A stretch of 64,000 nt of DNA from NCBI RefSeq assembly GCF_047948215.1, contig NC_134456.1, forward strand, positions 203,496,034 through 203,560,033, written 5' to 3'. The stretch comes from Lycorma delicatula (lineage: Eukaryota > Arthropoda > Insecta > Hemiptera > Fulgoridae). This document shows positions 24,400 through 36,285 of this stretch, one piece after another. Below the pieces are notes generated by a model. The model ran no database searches. It saw nothing but the letters and a program-made list of their open reading frames with translations, and had not been told where the DNA came from. The position numbers and the translations under genes are program-made. The stretch's first letter is position 1, and each line of letters starts with the position of its first letter.

Positions 24400-25020
24400 T
24401 TCAGCACGCCGGAAGGCGGAGGTAGATTTTACCGGTGCTAAATCGGGGATAAAAAAAGTCCACCTTAATGTTAAGAAAAACTTCAAATTTAGTCAATACG
24501 ACAATGGTTGCAAGTAAAAAAAAGTTTCACATGTTTAGCATACGACAAGCCCCATCTTACAATTCCAGCAACATTTTGGTCATCCTTTACCGTAAGGGTT
24601 GGTCATATCAAAAACTATTTCAGACAAAAGTTTTAGCTAATGCTTAGAGGACTAACGACCACTTTAAACCGATTCGATACTGTGCCTATTAAGGAAGGTA
24701 TGATTTTTTTTGTCTTCGAAACCATATTTTTTTCACCCCCTGGGCCAATGGCCGGTGATATCAAAAAACTTCACTTAAATAAGTTTTAGGCTCTTATTCA
24801 AAGAATAGTAGTAACTTTAAACGAATTCTATATTTTACTTAATAAGAAAGTTATGGCGATATTTTGTTTTTTTTCGAAAAAGCCTATTCCACCCCCATGG
24901 TCCGATTTTGCTCATTAACGAACTCGACCAAGATTCTGGATCGTTATATTTTATGTATCAATTTGAAAGTGATTGGCGAAAAATTATGGCAGTTATGGCA
25001 ATAATGGCAGTTATCGTGTC
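24400..25020. repeat. Degenerate array with ~150-bp period
   Basis: GGTCATATCAAAAACT at 24601 and GGTGATATCAAAAAACT at 24754 start units of about 153 bases. Each then has an AAGTTTTAG block, a TAGTNNTAACTTTAAACGAATTC-like block, a T run with TTCGAAA, and CACCCCCTGGGCCAATGG or CACCCCCATGGTCCGA. A third, shorter unit starts near 24906. Upstream (about 24408) lies ACGCCGGAAGGCGGAGGTAG. Probably part of a dispersed repeat. Confidence 0.6.
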
Positions 25021-25047
25021 GACAAGAAAGTGAAATTTATATACTTA

Positions 25048-26250
25048 TCTTTATATATATATTTCTTCTGTCCGTGTGTATGTGACTGAACGCCTCCTAA
25101 ACGGCTGGAATGATTTTGATTAAATTTTGTGTGATTAAGTTGATTCGAGAATGGTTTAGATTCACAATTTGATCCGATAGAAAATGTTTTTTTAATTAAT
25201 TTATTTATTTATGTGTTGTTGATCGTTGGATAATTGGATCCGGTAGGCAGCGCTGCGATCGTGTTTTCGAAATTTTTTTTAATTTTTGACATATCAGTCA
25301 GGCCCGGTAGTTGGTGCTACGATCGGATTCTAGGAAATTTTTTTTATTTTATTTTTTTTTTTCGCATATCAGTTACTTGCGTCTTTAAAAAACGTTTTAA
25401 AGTGTAATTAAAAAATATACATTGTGCAAATTTGTAAGGTGCAGTATTGAAGTGAGTATTTTACATAATTTTTCATGACTTTTAATGATGTATACACGTC
25501 CATTCAATAACAATCAACCTACAAATTTAAATTGCCAGTTCTCATTTGATTCTATGCAGCTTATGAAGTATTGAACGGTTCTTTGAAAATAAAAATGTAA
25601 GTTTGTAAAATAAATAATAACATTTATAAAATTAAAATGTAAGTTAATTATAGCTTAAATTATATTTAAAAAATTGAAGTTATAATTTTTGTAGCTGATT
25701 GATTTTATAAAAAAATTTCTAAAATTGTTTTTAATTTACAATTATCTAACATTTGGTAAAATAGATGTTAAAATAAAGAATGATAAAAATTTCTACTAAA
25801 ATTTTAACTACGTTGCTTTTTTTTTACAGTGCTTTAATTTTTTTTATTAATTGATTAATTAAGCTATCTCATGGTTATGAAACTTCAAAATTATTAAATA
25901 AAAAAAAAATGTAGTAGGTACTTTTTTAGAATGATCGTAAGTGAAAATTAGCAGTAATGTGGATGAAAATTTAATAATTACATTAATTATTAATTTTACG
26001 ACGTTTCGATTTTTTAATTCAATTTTCATCAGACATCTCAATATTTATTGAAAATAAATATTAACCATACTACACATAATTAATCAATAAACCCATTACA
26101 ATAATACAACAATCACAAACCGAAAAGAAATTAATGAAATTTCGTCCACATTCCTGCTAATTTTAACTTAAATAGGTTACTTAAATTTATGTGTTGTGTA
26201 TTTATTACAGAAGAATGCCACGTCAGGACAACGTCTGTCGGGTCCGCTAG
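25048..26250 (+). mobile_element. Non-autonomous Helitron-like element
   Basis: Begins TCTTTATATATATATTTCTT, followed by CTGTCCGTGTGTATGTGACT and CTCCTAAACGGCTGGAATGA, a lead-in known from insect Helitron-like elements. It ends GTCTGTCGGGTCCGCTAG, a short hairpin (GACA/TGTC) just before CTAG. The base before TC is A (25047) and the base after CTAG is T (26251), as expected for insertion between A and T without target duplication. About 1.2 kb, no Rep or helicase coding. Internally two ~75-bp units share CGGTAG, GCTGCGATCG or GCTACGATCG, and CATATCAGT. Confidence 0.7.
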
Positions 26251-26285
26251 TATGTATGCAGACCGCAAAAACACCGTCAGTTCAA

Positions 26286-26287
26286 AA

Positions 26288-26325
<38 letters not shown>
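26286..26325. repeat. (TA)n microsatellite with flanking inverted repeat
   Basis: About 17 TA units flanked by TCAAAAGT on the left and ACTTTTGA on the right, so the whole tract can fold into a long stem. It lies 36 bases after the Helitron-like 3' end. Confidence 0.9.
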
Positions 26326-26327
<2 letters not shown>

Positions 26328-26700
26328 ACTTTTGAATTGAGGTGTTTTTGGGGTTTGGGGGATGTGAAACACGAAGATATGTCGAAATTTTCCGGAAGTC
26401 GAATCATTGTACCCGTTACAATACGTAGCTTTCTTATGAAATATACCTAAATAAATTAAACGATAGATTAAGGTTTGACATTTTTCTAAATTGTAATAGA
26501 CCACTACCAACTATCATAGAAATGTATAGCGTTGTTTTTTTGAATGGCAAATTGTTGATGTAAACATTTTATAAATTCGTCATTAGACAAATCTTTCAAA
26601 GTGCAGCCTGAAACCGTTGCACGTTGGGCAACGCTTTCATTAACCTGTCCAAAATAAAAATGTGTAATATATCAATTATTGTTTGCTGTTTTTAAAATAA
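26326..26700. other. Non-coding DNA
   Basis: Nothing recognised; the last bases (26695-26708, AAATAATGGCGAAA) are the left target duplication of the next LINE. Confidence 0.3.
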
Positions 26701-26708
26701 TGGCGAAA

Positions 26709-27270
26709 TTTTTTTTTTTTTGTCTTCAGTCATTTGACTGGTTTGATGCAGCTCTCCAAGATTCCCTATCTAGTGCTAGTCCATTCATTTCAGTATACCC
26801 TCAACATCCTACATCCCTAACAATTTGTTTTACATATTCCAAACGTGGCCTGCCTACACAATACCTCTTCATTTGTCACTTTATCCACCCATCTGATTTT
26901 TAACATTCTCCTATAGCACCACATTTCAAAAGCTTCTAATCTTTTCTTCTCAGATACTGCGATTGTCCAAGTTTCACTTCCATATAAAGCAACACTCCAA
27001 ACATATACTTTCAAAAATCTTTTCCTGACATTTAAATTAATTTTTGATGTAAACAAATTATATTTCTTACTGAAGGCTCGTTTCGCTTGTGCTATTCGGC
27101 ATTTTATATCGTTCCTGCTTCGTCCATCTTTAGTAATTCTACTTCCCAAATAACAAAATTCTTCTAAATATTTTCTCCTCCTATTTTCACATTCAGTGGT
27201 CCATCTTTGTTATTTCTACTACATTTCATTACTTTTGTTTTGTTCTTGTTTATTTTCATGAGATATAAAA
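26709..27270 (-). mobile_element. 5'-truncated LINE with reverse transcriptase C-terminus
   Basis: Minus-strand insertion with a poly(A) tail (plus-strand T run 26709-26721). Its 3' UTR starts CCAGTCAAATGACTGAAGAC and is shared with 19101-19180. Imperfect ~13-bp target duplications, AAATAATGGCGAAA at the left and AAATAAGGCGAAA near 27276-27288, bracket it. Only the last part of ORF2 is present, so reverse transcription stopped early. Confidence 0.8.
26817..27255 (-). pseudogene. LINE ORF2 C-terminal fragment
   Basis: Minus-strand coding remnant of a non-LTR reverse transcriptase. First comes NKTKVMKCSR near 27225 in one frame, then, after a frameshift near 27165, EEFCYLGSRITKDGRSRND. Next are IAQAKRAFSKKYNL, FLKVYVWSVALYGSETWT and LEAFEMWCYRRMLKIRWVD, ending TNEEVLCRQ. 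SETWT and the RRMLKI-W-D-TNEEVL order are typical of the region after the RT domain in RTE-like or related LINEs; the exact clade is not certain. The catalytic part was never copied here. Confidence 0.75.
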
Positions 27271-27288
27271 TAAAAAAATAAGGCGAAA

Positions 27289-28350
27289 ATAAGTTTAATT
27301 TTAATTTCGAAGTTTACCAAAATAATTAGAACATACTTGGTATTGGAAATATTTTAATTCTTAACATTTTTGCGTGCTATTTATAAAATTAAACAATGTA
27401 TCAGTCAATTTTTATTGATGCATTGCTATCAATAAAAACTTAGATATATTTTATGTAATTTAACCGAACCAATTATTTTTTAAATATGAAATGCTGGTAG
27501 AAAATACTAAAAGAAAAAGAAAGAAAGTGAAAAAAATAAATAAATCAATAAAAGATAACAGGAAAAATGAATATACAAACAAAAAAAAAAATAAAAAACA
27601 CTAATGCGGTTTTGATACTCATTGCAATACTTTTTATATTAAAAATAAATCTTACTAATATGAAAAAAGTGCTAACAAATACTACACGTTAAAAAAGTAA
27701 ACTCAAGAAGTCTTGTTTGTAATCGTATTCAAAAGAAAAGAACTATTTTATATTCTTTGCAGTCATGTATTTAAATCTTGAGTGGCATATTTCATGAAAG
27801 AGTTGAACTTGTTTTTCTATGATATAATAATTCTAAGTTCAAATTCTCATAAAGAGAAATGAAAGAAAATGCAGGATAAACCAACAGAGCTGTATTATAT
27901 TCTGCAATTGGTTTAGTTTGGTAGCCTACGTAACTTTTAAAAGAATCTCTTTGGAGATATTTTATTGCAAACAAGAAATTCATATTTATAAACAGACTTA
28001 AAAATTGCTGTAGTTAAATAAATATAAACGAAAACTTCTTAAATAATTAAACTTCTGATTAAACTTCTTAAATAATAACGATTACTACATATGAGTAGGT
28101 AACAAACAGTAACTATCTTTACAAAAAAACAAACGAGGATTCTTATATTAAATTAATGTTTGTTTTTAATCCATTGTTAAATATCTACCAAATAAGTTAT
28201 AATTTAAATATAAAAAAATGTAACAGATTATAATAATGCAAAGTTAGCGCATCTTAACGAACCACTGAATAGTCATTAGATTTGTAAAAAATAAATCTGA
28301 GAAAAAATATAAATACGCAAATACGCTGGTTGATATGTAGAACAAATATA
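27289..28350. other. AT-rich non-coding DNA
   Basis: Nothing recognised. Confidence 0.35.
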
Positions 28351-29520
28351 TCTGTACCTGTAAAGCAATTTGTCCTGAGTGATTGACTTGATTTATCAAC
28401 GCCCAGCAAAAACTACTGAAGTAAAATTGATGAAAATTCGTTGTAGGTGTTCTTACGTTCTAAGTGCACACTAAGAAAGAATTTTTTGAAATTCAGAGTT
28501 TAAAAGGTTAAAACGGAGTAACAATGAAATTTACAATCTTTTCAATTTCTCGGTAACAAATGAAGATATCGTCTTTACTTTTTTTGTGTATAATCTTCAT
28601 GTGGATATCTAAAAACCAATTAATAATTTTTTTTGAAATTCCGAGTTTAAAGGATTAAAATGGATTCTCAATTTCTTTTTAAAACCCGACTACTTTTTTT
28701 TTTAATTTCTCGGAAACAAATGAATATATCAAGCTGATTTTTTGTTGTGAAATTTTCATTTTACAAAACCAATTTCTAGATTTTTCGAAATTCGACCTTG
28801 AAATGGGTGAAGAAGAGTGAATTCTTTGAACAATGATCGCTCATTTTCCTCATTTCTGACTTTTGTAAACGAGATATTCTCTAGATTGGGCTTGCAAATA
28901 CTCTTCAGATAAATATCTAAAAACTATTTACTGGTTCTTTTGGATTTTGATATTTAAGGGGTGCTACGGCATATGATGCGACAGCTCAACCAACACAGCC
29001 ACTGTTAGTGTAAGTGCAACGCGACTGGCTGCACCTGCCTCCGGTTACTTAACTAAAAAAACATAAAATAAAAGTAATAAAAAAAAATGTAAAAATAAAT
29101 TAGATACGAACTACGGTCACCTCCTCAGTGGTGTTTGTCGGGTAACACTAAGAACCACGTAAAATAAATTTTTACCCGTACCAAGTAACCAGTTTTATCT
29201 GTAACCAGTTTTAACTAAATCTTTAAAATGGAGGCTGACTGTTTTGAAATCTACAATCAGAACACTTAAAGTTAAGGCCTGTACTGACCAAACTGTCGTT
29301 ATGAAGAAATTACAATATACTGATCATTTTCTATAAATTGAACAGGCTTTAATTTTTATTTATTATTATTATTATCCTCACAAGCATAATTTACTAACAC
29401 AGCGGAATCAAGGGTGCAGAGACCCCGGGCTAGAAGGGAAGGGCGAATGATGCGAGCATCCCCTGACCACGACGAGAAACGCAAGTATAGAACCGGGCGA
29501 AGCCGCGATGAGTTTGCTAG
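28351..29520 (+). mobile_element. Helitron-like non-autonomous element with internal ~150-bp repeats
   Basis: Starts (A)TCTGTACCTGTAAAGCAATT with TGTCCTGAGTGATTGACTTG and CAACGCCCAGC. It ends GGGCGAAGCCGCGATGAGTT plus TGCTAG, followed by T, which fits a Helitron end (hairpin then CTAG, A/T flanks). Three internal units start AAATTC at about 28489, 28636 and 28788 (period 147-152), each with a TTTCTCGGTAACAAATGAAG-like or related block and TATCTAAAAACCA-like block. CTCAGTGGTGTTTGTCGGGT lies at about 29125. No protein-coding sequence. Start is less certain than the end. Confidence 0.6.
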
Positions 29521-30202
29521 TATGTATATATATATTTTTTACTAATTCAATTTATCAAACGTAAGTTGGATTATTTTAATAAAACCTGTGAATACCTTAG
29601 GAACGATATTTTATATCGTAAGAATATATACAAGTATTCAGATAATTGTATGTTATTTTTATTATAAAAATTGCCAGTCAAAATATATTATTCAACCAAG
29701 AAAAAGTGTGTCTGAAAAGTTACATCTTACGACTCATTTAACGTAAAACATTTTTCATTTCGTATTAAATTTTTTTTTAGTTTCCAAGTTATTTTTGCAA
29801 TTTGCAATTTATCTGAAGAAAACCTCTAAGATGTAAGGAAAATTACGAATAAAAAATTGCCCCGTTTTCATCGTAATACAAATTTAAATAACAATTTATT
29901 TTTAAGAAAAAATTATATCGACTGTTTAAGTATTTAAAATATTTTTCCAACGCCGATTTCAATATGGCAGCCGTTTTAGGAAAAATTGCTACTTCAGCTC
30001 TTGCTAGAAGTAGCAGAAATGCTTTACGCTCAACTATGAATGATAAAAACACTATTACGGCACTAACATAATTTCAATTAATAATGGAATAATAAATGAG
30101 ATTTTAAAGAAAAGAAAATACTTTTGTTTACATTGCTGCACAGGAGAGATATAGACAAATACAACGTTCATACTGTACTTTATTAATGAGAAGCGATTGT
30201 AC
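29521..30202. other. AT-rich non-coding DNA
   Basis: Nothing recognised. Confidence 0.3.
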
Positions 30203-30230
30203 TTTTTGCCAGCTCATTGGCTGGCAAAAA
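30203..30230. repeat. Perfect 10-bp hairpin
   Basis: TTTTTGCCAG, 8-base loop, CTGGCAAAAA. Rho-independent terminators do not apply in a eukaryote; meaning unknown. Confidence 0.7.
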
Positions 30231-30727
30231 AATTTTAACTTACAACAACGTAAAATAAATGAAGTTTTAATAGGGTACAAACAAAATTTTTCTTCAAGTA
30301 ATTCGTAATATATAACTATTGAAAGAACAGCTTTTATTATCGACGAATATTGTGCTTTAACACAGTCGTGTGTAGAATTTTTAAGTTAATGACAGTATTA
30401 GCTCTTTTTGAAATGTTTTTACTAAAAAGCAAGAGTTCCGTTTCTTTAAATACTTAATAAATTGGATTTATGTTCGTTCACAATTACGGGTAATTCAAGT
30501 ATTACGTAAGAACCTTTTTTTAAACTGTTTTAGCCACCCTCAACTTTAAACGCAATCAAGCAAATAATATACTCCTCTCCTTTGTTTAAATTAGATTTTT
30601 ACATAAATTATTTTTATTTCATTACAGATTAAAATTGTTTGATAAGACAGTGCGCTATTAATTTAGCGATCTCTTGATAGATCAATTAACGGAAAATCTA
30701 GATATATTGATGTTCCATTTCACGTCG

Positions 30728-30960
30728 AGCCGTCCGGTGCTGCGATCTAGTGGGTGCTAGCGCTAACCGGAAAGTTAAGCCGTACTAGCATTCTACGTTA
30801 GAATCCCGCAGAGTTCGGTCGCATTTTTCATTTCGTCCGGATGGACGATCAGTGTTACTCATAGTTACTAGCATTCGGTGCTCGAATCTGATCCAAGGAG
30901 GCCCAAGTTATACTCTTAGTCCGGATGGACTCCATTCTTTGTTCGGATGAACGTTAGCTT
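30728..30960. repeat. GC-rich island with tRNA-like boxes and a repeated palindrome
   Basis: In otherwise AT-rich DNA. A-box-like GATCTAGTGGGTGCTAGC (about 30744) and B-box-like GTTAGAATCCCG (about 30798) suggest a tRNA-derived SINE head. The near-palindrome GTCCGGATGGAC occurs at 30835-30846 and 30919-30930, with GTTCGGATGAAC at 30941-30952. Class unknown. Confidence 0.4.
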
Positions 30961-33282
30961 TAATGTTTTATTTAACTTATATTATTTATTTTTATATGTA
31001 AAGTTATACGTTATGTTACAATTTATTTCATTAAGTGTCAAGACGAAGTTCATTAAATCATTATTTAACAAGCAACAATGCGTTGTCTTTATTCTTCACC
31101 TATGAACACATACAGTCCAACCTCGCTCTAAAATCTACCAATTTATATACATTTACAAAATGTAATATAGTCCAGTGTTCTTTTAATTATGCAATATTTT
31201 TACAGTCAGGTGCTGAAATATAGATTAACCAAAGTACTCGTATGTATTACTCAGAAATTAATGTCTATCAAATACTTAAACCGTTAGATGCAGTTAATGT
31301 TGACGAATATGCGGATGAGCTATAAGTCTGATGTTACACTAATACAAAACTGCTACATTATTCTTAGAATGCTTTTAGAATTTTACTAGAATATAAGTAT
31401 TTCACCTAAATGCTTAAAAAAATATCTAAGAGGTCTAGACATAATGAAGCAACTTATATTGTTATGTTGTATTAAATGTTTATTCACAATATATACTTTA
31501 ATTTATTTTACTTTCTCTGTTTTCTAATTAAATAATTAAAACAATAATCAACCTCGTCCGAATATGCTTACGTAAAATTGAACTTTAACATTTATCTAAT
31601 GCTATCAATTGATTAAAATTATCAATGAAGCATATTAAAATTCTTCTAAAATTTAAGAATAAGTATCGTATGTTTTTACGCATTCGTAAATAATACATCA
31701 TATAAAGTCTAACTGCATAAAACAACCCTAGATGACCTATATTTTAATATTTTAAAGCAGATATGTATTTGTAAAATTCCTTTTGATGCCTCTTATTCTC
31801 TTTAAAGTAGTTTTTCCGACAGTAAATCTTTCCGATGACACAGCTGCCTGTCATTCGCGTGTTTCTATAAGGAGAAAAGGAGCTTAAGATGGCTAGGGAA
31901 GCTGTCTTATGTAGCTAGTTGGTTTGTAAGTTAATAGTTGTCCCGTATACACAAACCAGCTTAACTTTGTGTCCTACAATCACTTGACGGTATATTTTCG
32001 TCAATAAATCCTTTTTTTGTATTTTTTAAGATGTAAAAAAATATATTGTAAAACACATTCAAGTGGCGCATAAAATAGCAAATAAATAATTTCAATTTTA
32101 ACTTTTGTTTTTTTAAATCTATCTCTGAACGGATTCATTCACGTATTTATTTTTAAAAAAATTTTCTTAGATTATTACAGTTAAAAAGATCGTTAAAAAT
32201 AAGGTTAATTCTTTAATAATGGCGAGTGGATGTTCACCGGATAAGTCAAGAAAATACACTTTTCTTAAATTTTATGAACTTCCGTAAATGCTTTTAATGA
32301 CTTAAGATTGAAAAGGAAAAATATTTCCTATATATTTTTCCTATATTATATATATTTCCCATATTAAAAAATATTTCCTATTATATATTTTTCTTTCATC
32401 AATTATTTTTTATAAGAGTTTAAGTAGTTTTCACTAAATGTCCCCTACAGCTTTTAATTAAATTTTTAAATTAAGTTTTAAAAGGGTCTACACATCTGGA
32501 AAACTTTAAGGTAAATTAACGAAAACAGTTAAAACTTCATCATATAATTACAAGAACGTTATTTTTACAGATAAGAAAAAATTACAATTAGTAGTAAATT
32601 ACGTACATATCTACAACCAGTTTTATAAGTATGTATACTTCTAGACTAATAGAGTAAACGTAAAAATTATTTGAACAAACTATTAAAAATTATTTAGCCG
32701 TCATTGATTAAATTATGTAGTCAAACTACTAAGAATAGATAACATTTTTTGTCGTAATGGAAGTCTTTAGGTCTATCTTTATTTTTTGGAAGAATGTAAC
32801 CACCACAGGAAAGCAAATTTAGATCAAATAATACTGAGTAACTTAAGTTATCAGGTGAGCCAAAATTGAATCTTCTAATCATTTATTATTTGAATTCTGG
32901 ATCGTATTGGAAAGTTTTAAAATTTTTTGTTGTGTAATATTCAGAGAATAAATCAATATCTAATATCTACCTTCCGACGTTTTGGTTTTTTAAAATCGGT
33001 TCGATTACACTTGAATTATTAAAAAATTAATAGAAAAAATTATTAATATTTATTTCATGAAAATCGGGGTAATCATTTCTAGTGACAAGCACAAACGTGC
33101 TACTACCTAAACGTAGGACTTTCTTGCTGGAATAATCGATTAAGAAGCATACTTTCCGAGATATTATATTAGTATTTAATAATAGTACAGTAAAATAATA
33201 AACCTCAATCAAAACATAATTAATAAAAAATAATTTACCAATTAAAATTTTATTAATTAGTACTTTTTTGCCCCCCCCCCCC
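30961..33282. other. AT-rich non-coding DNA
   Basis: Nothing recognised apart from a TTTCCTATAT-rich tandem stretch near 32323-32390 and a mixed-composition segment near 31830-31990. Confidence 0.35.
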
Positions 33283-33680
33283 TCTGACTGAATCCACGTA
33301 AAACATAAACACAGCCCGGAGGAGTGTCCAATATTCTTAACGAGCCTACGCGCCTATCGGCTGTAAGTCCGGCAAGACAGGCAGGCCCGCCGGTAGGATT
33401 TTAATTTCCTTGCCCTGCCTCTAACCCCCAGTGCAAAGCCACCAGGTCCGACAAAGTGGTGACCCGAAGGTCACTTCTGCCGGGACTCGGTCTTTCAAGC
33501 GCCTGCCTCTAACAAGCGCGACCCACAGGTCGCACCTGCTGGGACTCGGTCTTATCAGTTCCGGGGCACCAGAGTCCCCGTGTTTCATCATCGACGGCCA
33601 CCCACCTATGCATGGACAGACGCCGACTTTACAAGGGGCTGTTCAGCACCCCATTGCTACCCCACCATTCACGGTACTGA
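33283..33680 (-). mobile_element. R1-like LINE 3' UTR fragment
   Basis: GC-rich minus-strand fragment sharing blocks with the 3' UTR of the R1-like element at 35.4-36.3 kb. Shared blocks are AAGACCGAGTCCCG (twice), GACCTGGTGG with CTGGGGGTTAGAGGCAGG, and GGACACTC followed by a CTCCGGGCTGTG end. Preceded on the plus strand by a run of about 13 C at 33270-33283. No coding sequence left. Confidence 0.6.
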
Positions 33681-35404
33681 AATAAACCGGAATTAAACCG
33701 ACAATTACTTAGTACTTATATCTAAGTAATTCCACTGTTGGTTTGAGAGCTTAACAATAACTAAAAATTTGGATAATACTGTCAAGGTGAACAAAGCCTA
33801 AAATTAAGAGATGACAGTTAGTCTCTTCTCCTCAGTTAGTTTCTTAGGTGATAAATATCAATTTAGTAAAATGATAAACGTAGGAAGTTAAATTAAATAC
33901 CACCGTAATCAAGGATAATATATTATTTAATTAAACACTGGGTAAATATTTTATACCTTCTGGAATATCATACTGTTTTATTAGCTATTTAACTCGATAA
34001 GAAATTTGAAGAACTTTTAACTAGAAAAATGTTTTTACACAATTTCTAAGTTTGTCATGGTTTTTCATTTTATACAGTTCAAGTTTCTTTCTTGGTTTTG
34101 CTATGCCGTGTAATTAATAAAGAAATTTGATTTCAGCGTGATTTATTTTATACTAAAATTTATTTTTTTAAATAGTTTACTCTAAGAATAATAATCAAAG
34201 CATGTATAACAGTTAATTTTACGACACTTAGTAAAAAGTAAACTATAAAAGCGACGGTTTGATTGCAATCCCCTGTGGATATAATACATCGTTATTGATG
34301 CAAAATATTTTATTTTAGCGAAGACAATAATCACAAACAATAATAATAATTACAGTTCATAGTAACATAGTATCCGTTTTTAATGATTTCCCATCAAAAA
34401 ATGTTGATATAAAAGAAGATATTTTAAAAGAAATAATAAAATTCAATATAATATTTTCAATATAAAATTAAAAAAATATCTGTTTATTTTACAATGATGT
34501 TTTATTAAAAAAAGATTATGTTTTATTACTTTTTAAAAATATAAAAAACATAAAAAACAAAAATAAATAAAAAAAGCTGAATACAAATAGGATAAATTAA
34601 AACAAATCGTTCTTTTTTTTTGGAAAAAAAGAACAATGTAAGAACAAAAAGTTAATAAAAAGGATGAAGTTTATTTGTGCCGTATATAAAACATATATCA
34701 GTCTTTTGTTACGACGAACAAAAAGCTTTTTACTAAATTAAAGATACGGCTTTAAGAAAGCAACGACAGAACTGGTTTATACTCATGATATTTTTTTCTA
34801 TTCAATTAATTTACGCTACAACTGTATATCAGTTCTCGATTGTTATTAGTACCAAGAATTCCGAGGACAAAGAAAATAATTCCAATTTTTGTAAGATTTT
34901 ACGCATGTAGGGAACGTAAAAAATAACTGAAATTCTTCAGAATAGTTTATTTTCTAATTGTAATACTCAATAATAACAAGGATTGTCTGTATAATAATTT
35001 TATGGTTAGTTTTAAATTTAATCGTTTAATACATAGAACTAAAAAAAATTATGCTTTTACAAAGCTTATATGAACACACACCACAGGTTTTAGAAACCTT
35101 TATGAAAAACGTCTCGTTTGTTCACAAATCATAATATAATAAATGTTTCCCGCCAAATATAAAATATAACTCTTTCCCGCCAACTGAAGAAACATTTTAC
35201 CTAAAATATTTCAAACCAGATCGGGCAATGACTAAAAAGTCAATTAAAATGTTAAATCAGAACGGCTTAAGTTAAAAAAAAAGATTAATTTATTATTACT
35301 AATAGCAGAAAGTTCAATATTTTTATTATTTTTATAACCATTTATTTTATATTCTACAAACATTTCAAATAATGCGTTATGGATACTGCTGATAAATATG
35401 TAAT
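33681..35404. other. AT-rich non-coding DNA
   Basis: Nothing recognised. Confidence 0.35.
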
Positions 35405-36285
35405 GTGTCCTCAAGGTGGCATTTCGGTGTCGACAGAGGCGGTGCTGGTGATCACGGGGCAGCCATCTCTTCAGCAGCTGGCAGAAGCTCGAGTGTTGGG
35501 TCACCGGGGAATTCCCAAGCGGGACATACATGCGGCCCTGTTCCGAGATTGGCAAGCTAGGTGGGATGCGTCCACCAAGGGCAGGTGGACGCATTATCGC
35601 GGATATAAAGCCGTGGGCCAGTCGGAGATTTGGTGAGCTGAACTACTGGCTCACGCAATTCCTGACCGGCCATGAGGTCTTCCGCGCCTACCTGTGCGGT
35701 AGGAGGAGGGCGGAAGACCCTTACTGCCCTTACTGCGGCGACCCGGATACCCCAGAACACGTGGTGTTCTGGTGCCCGCAGTGGGATGAATACCGCCTAG
35801 CTTGCTCGGCGATTACCGGACTGCTCAGCGTGGAGAACATCATCGTCACTGTTACGGAGCCCCAAGAGTTTTGATACCATTGTAGGGTTCGTGGCGAGGG
35901 TTTTTCAGGAGAAGGATCGGGGGGCTCGGGGATGAGGGACTGCCCTCTGCGGAGCTGCCGTTCGCACGTGCTTGCACGAGTGGGCGGTAGCGATGAGGCA
36001 CGAGGACTCTCGCACCCCCGAGCGAAAAAGACCGAGTTCCGGCGGGAATGCCCCACTCGAGGTGTCTCCGATAGAGGCATTGGCATAAAGACCGAGTCCC
36101 GACTCCCGGAGTGGAGACCCAGAGACGGCATAGCCGGGCCTGGTGGATCCTACTCTGGGGGTTTGAGGCGGGCGCAAAGTGAGATCCGACCGGCGGGCCG
36201 GGACGTGGAGGCCCGTTAGAGTAAAGGACACTCACCTGAGCTTAACTGCAATATAATACGTAACTGCAGAATCCGGAGCGGGAGA
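35405..36285 (+). mobile_element. 5'-truncated R1-clade LINE
   Basis: GC-rich insertion in AT-rich DNA. It holds the C-terminal end of a reverse transcriptase ORF (about 35415-35874) and a ~400-bp 3' UTR with GCGAAAAAGACCGAG, GAGGCATTGGCATAAAGACC and AAAGGACACTCACCTGAGC. The same UTR blocks occur at 33.3 and 63.3 kb on the other strand, so this is a dispersed family. R1-clade elements can insert at fixed sites, but no rDNA flank is visible here. Confidence 0.75.
35415..35874 (+). pseudogene. R1-like reverse transcriptase C-terminal fragment
   Basis: The first half (to about 35600) reads GGISVSTEAVLVITGQPSL, then IPKRDIHAALFRDWQARWD and STKGRWTH in one frame. After a frameshift near 35594 the reading continues IIADIKPWASRRFGELNYW, LTQFLTGHEVFRAYL and RRAEDPYCPYCGDPDTPEHV, with VFWCPQWDEYR, and stops at 35874. 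The CPYC-x9-H-x4-C cluster is the C-terminal zinc-finger-like motif of R1-clade ORF2, and the STEA-VITG and LTQFLTGHG-F order supports the same clade. The reverse transcriptase core is absent because of 5' truncation. Confidence 0.8.

Noticed and set aside
26196..26510. Open frames on both strands across the TA repeat
   Set aside because: Tyr-Ile repeats come from the (TA)n microsatellite.
33431..33685. 84-codon open frame on the plus strand
   Set aside because: Lies antisense in an R1-like 3' UTR fragment; no motif.
35730..36235. Several long overlapping open frames on both strands
   Set aside because: GC-rich 3' UTR of the R1-like LINE has few stops by chance; no family motifs outside the plus-strand coding end.
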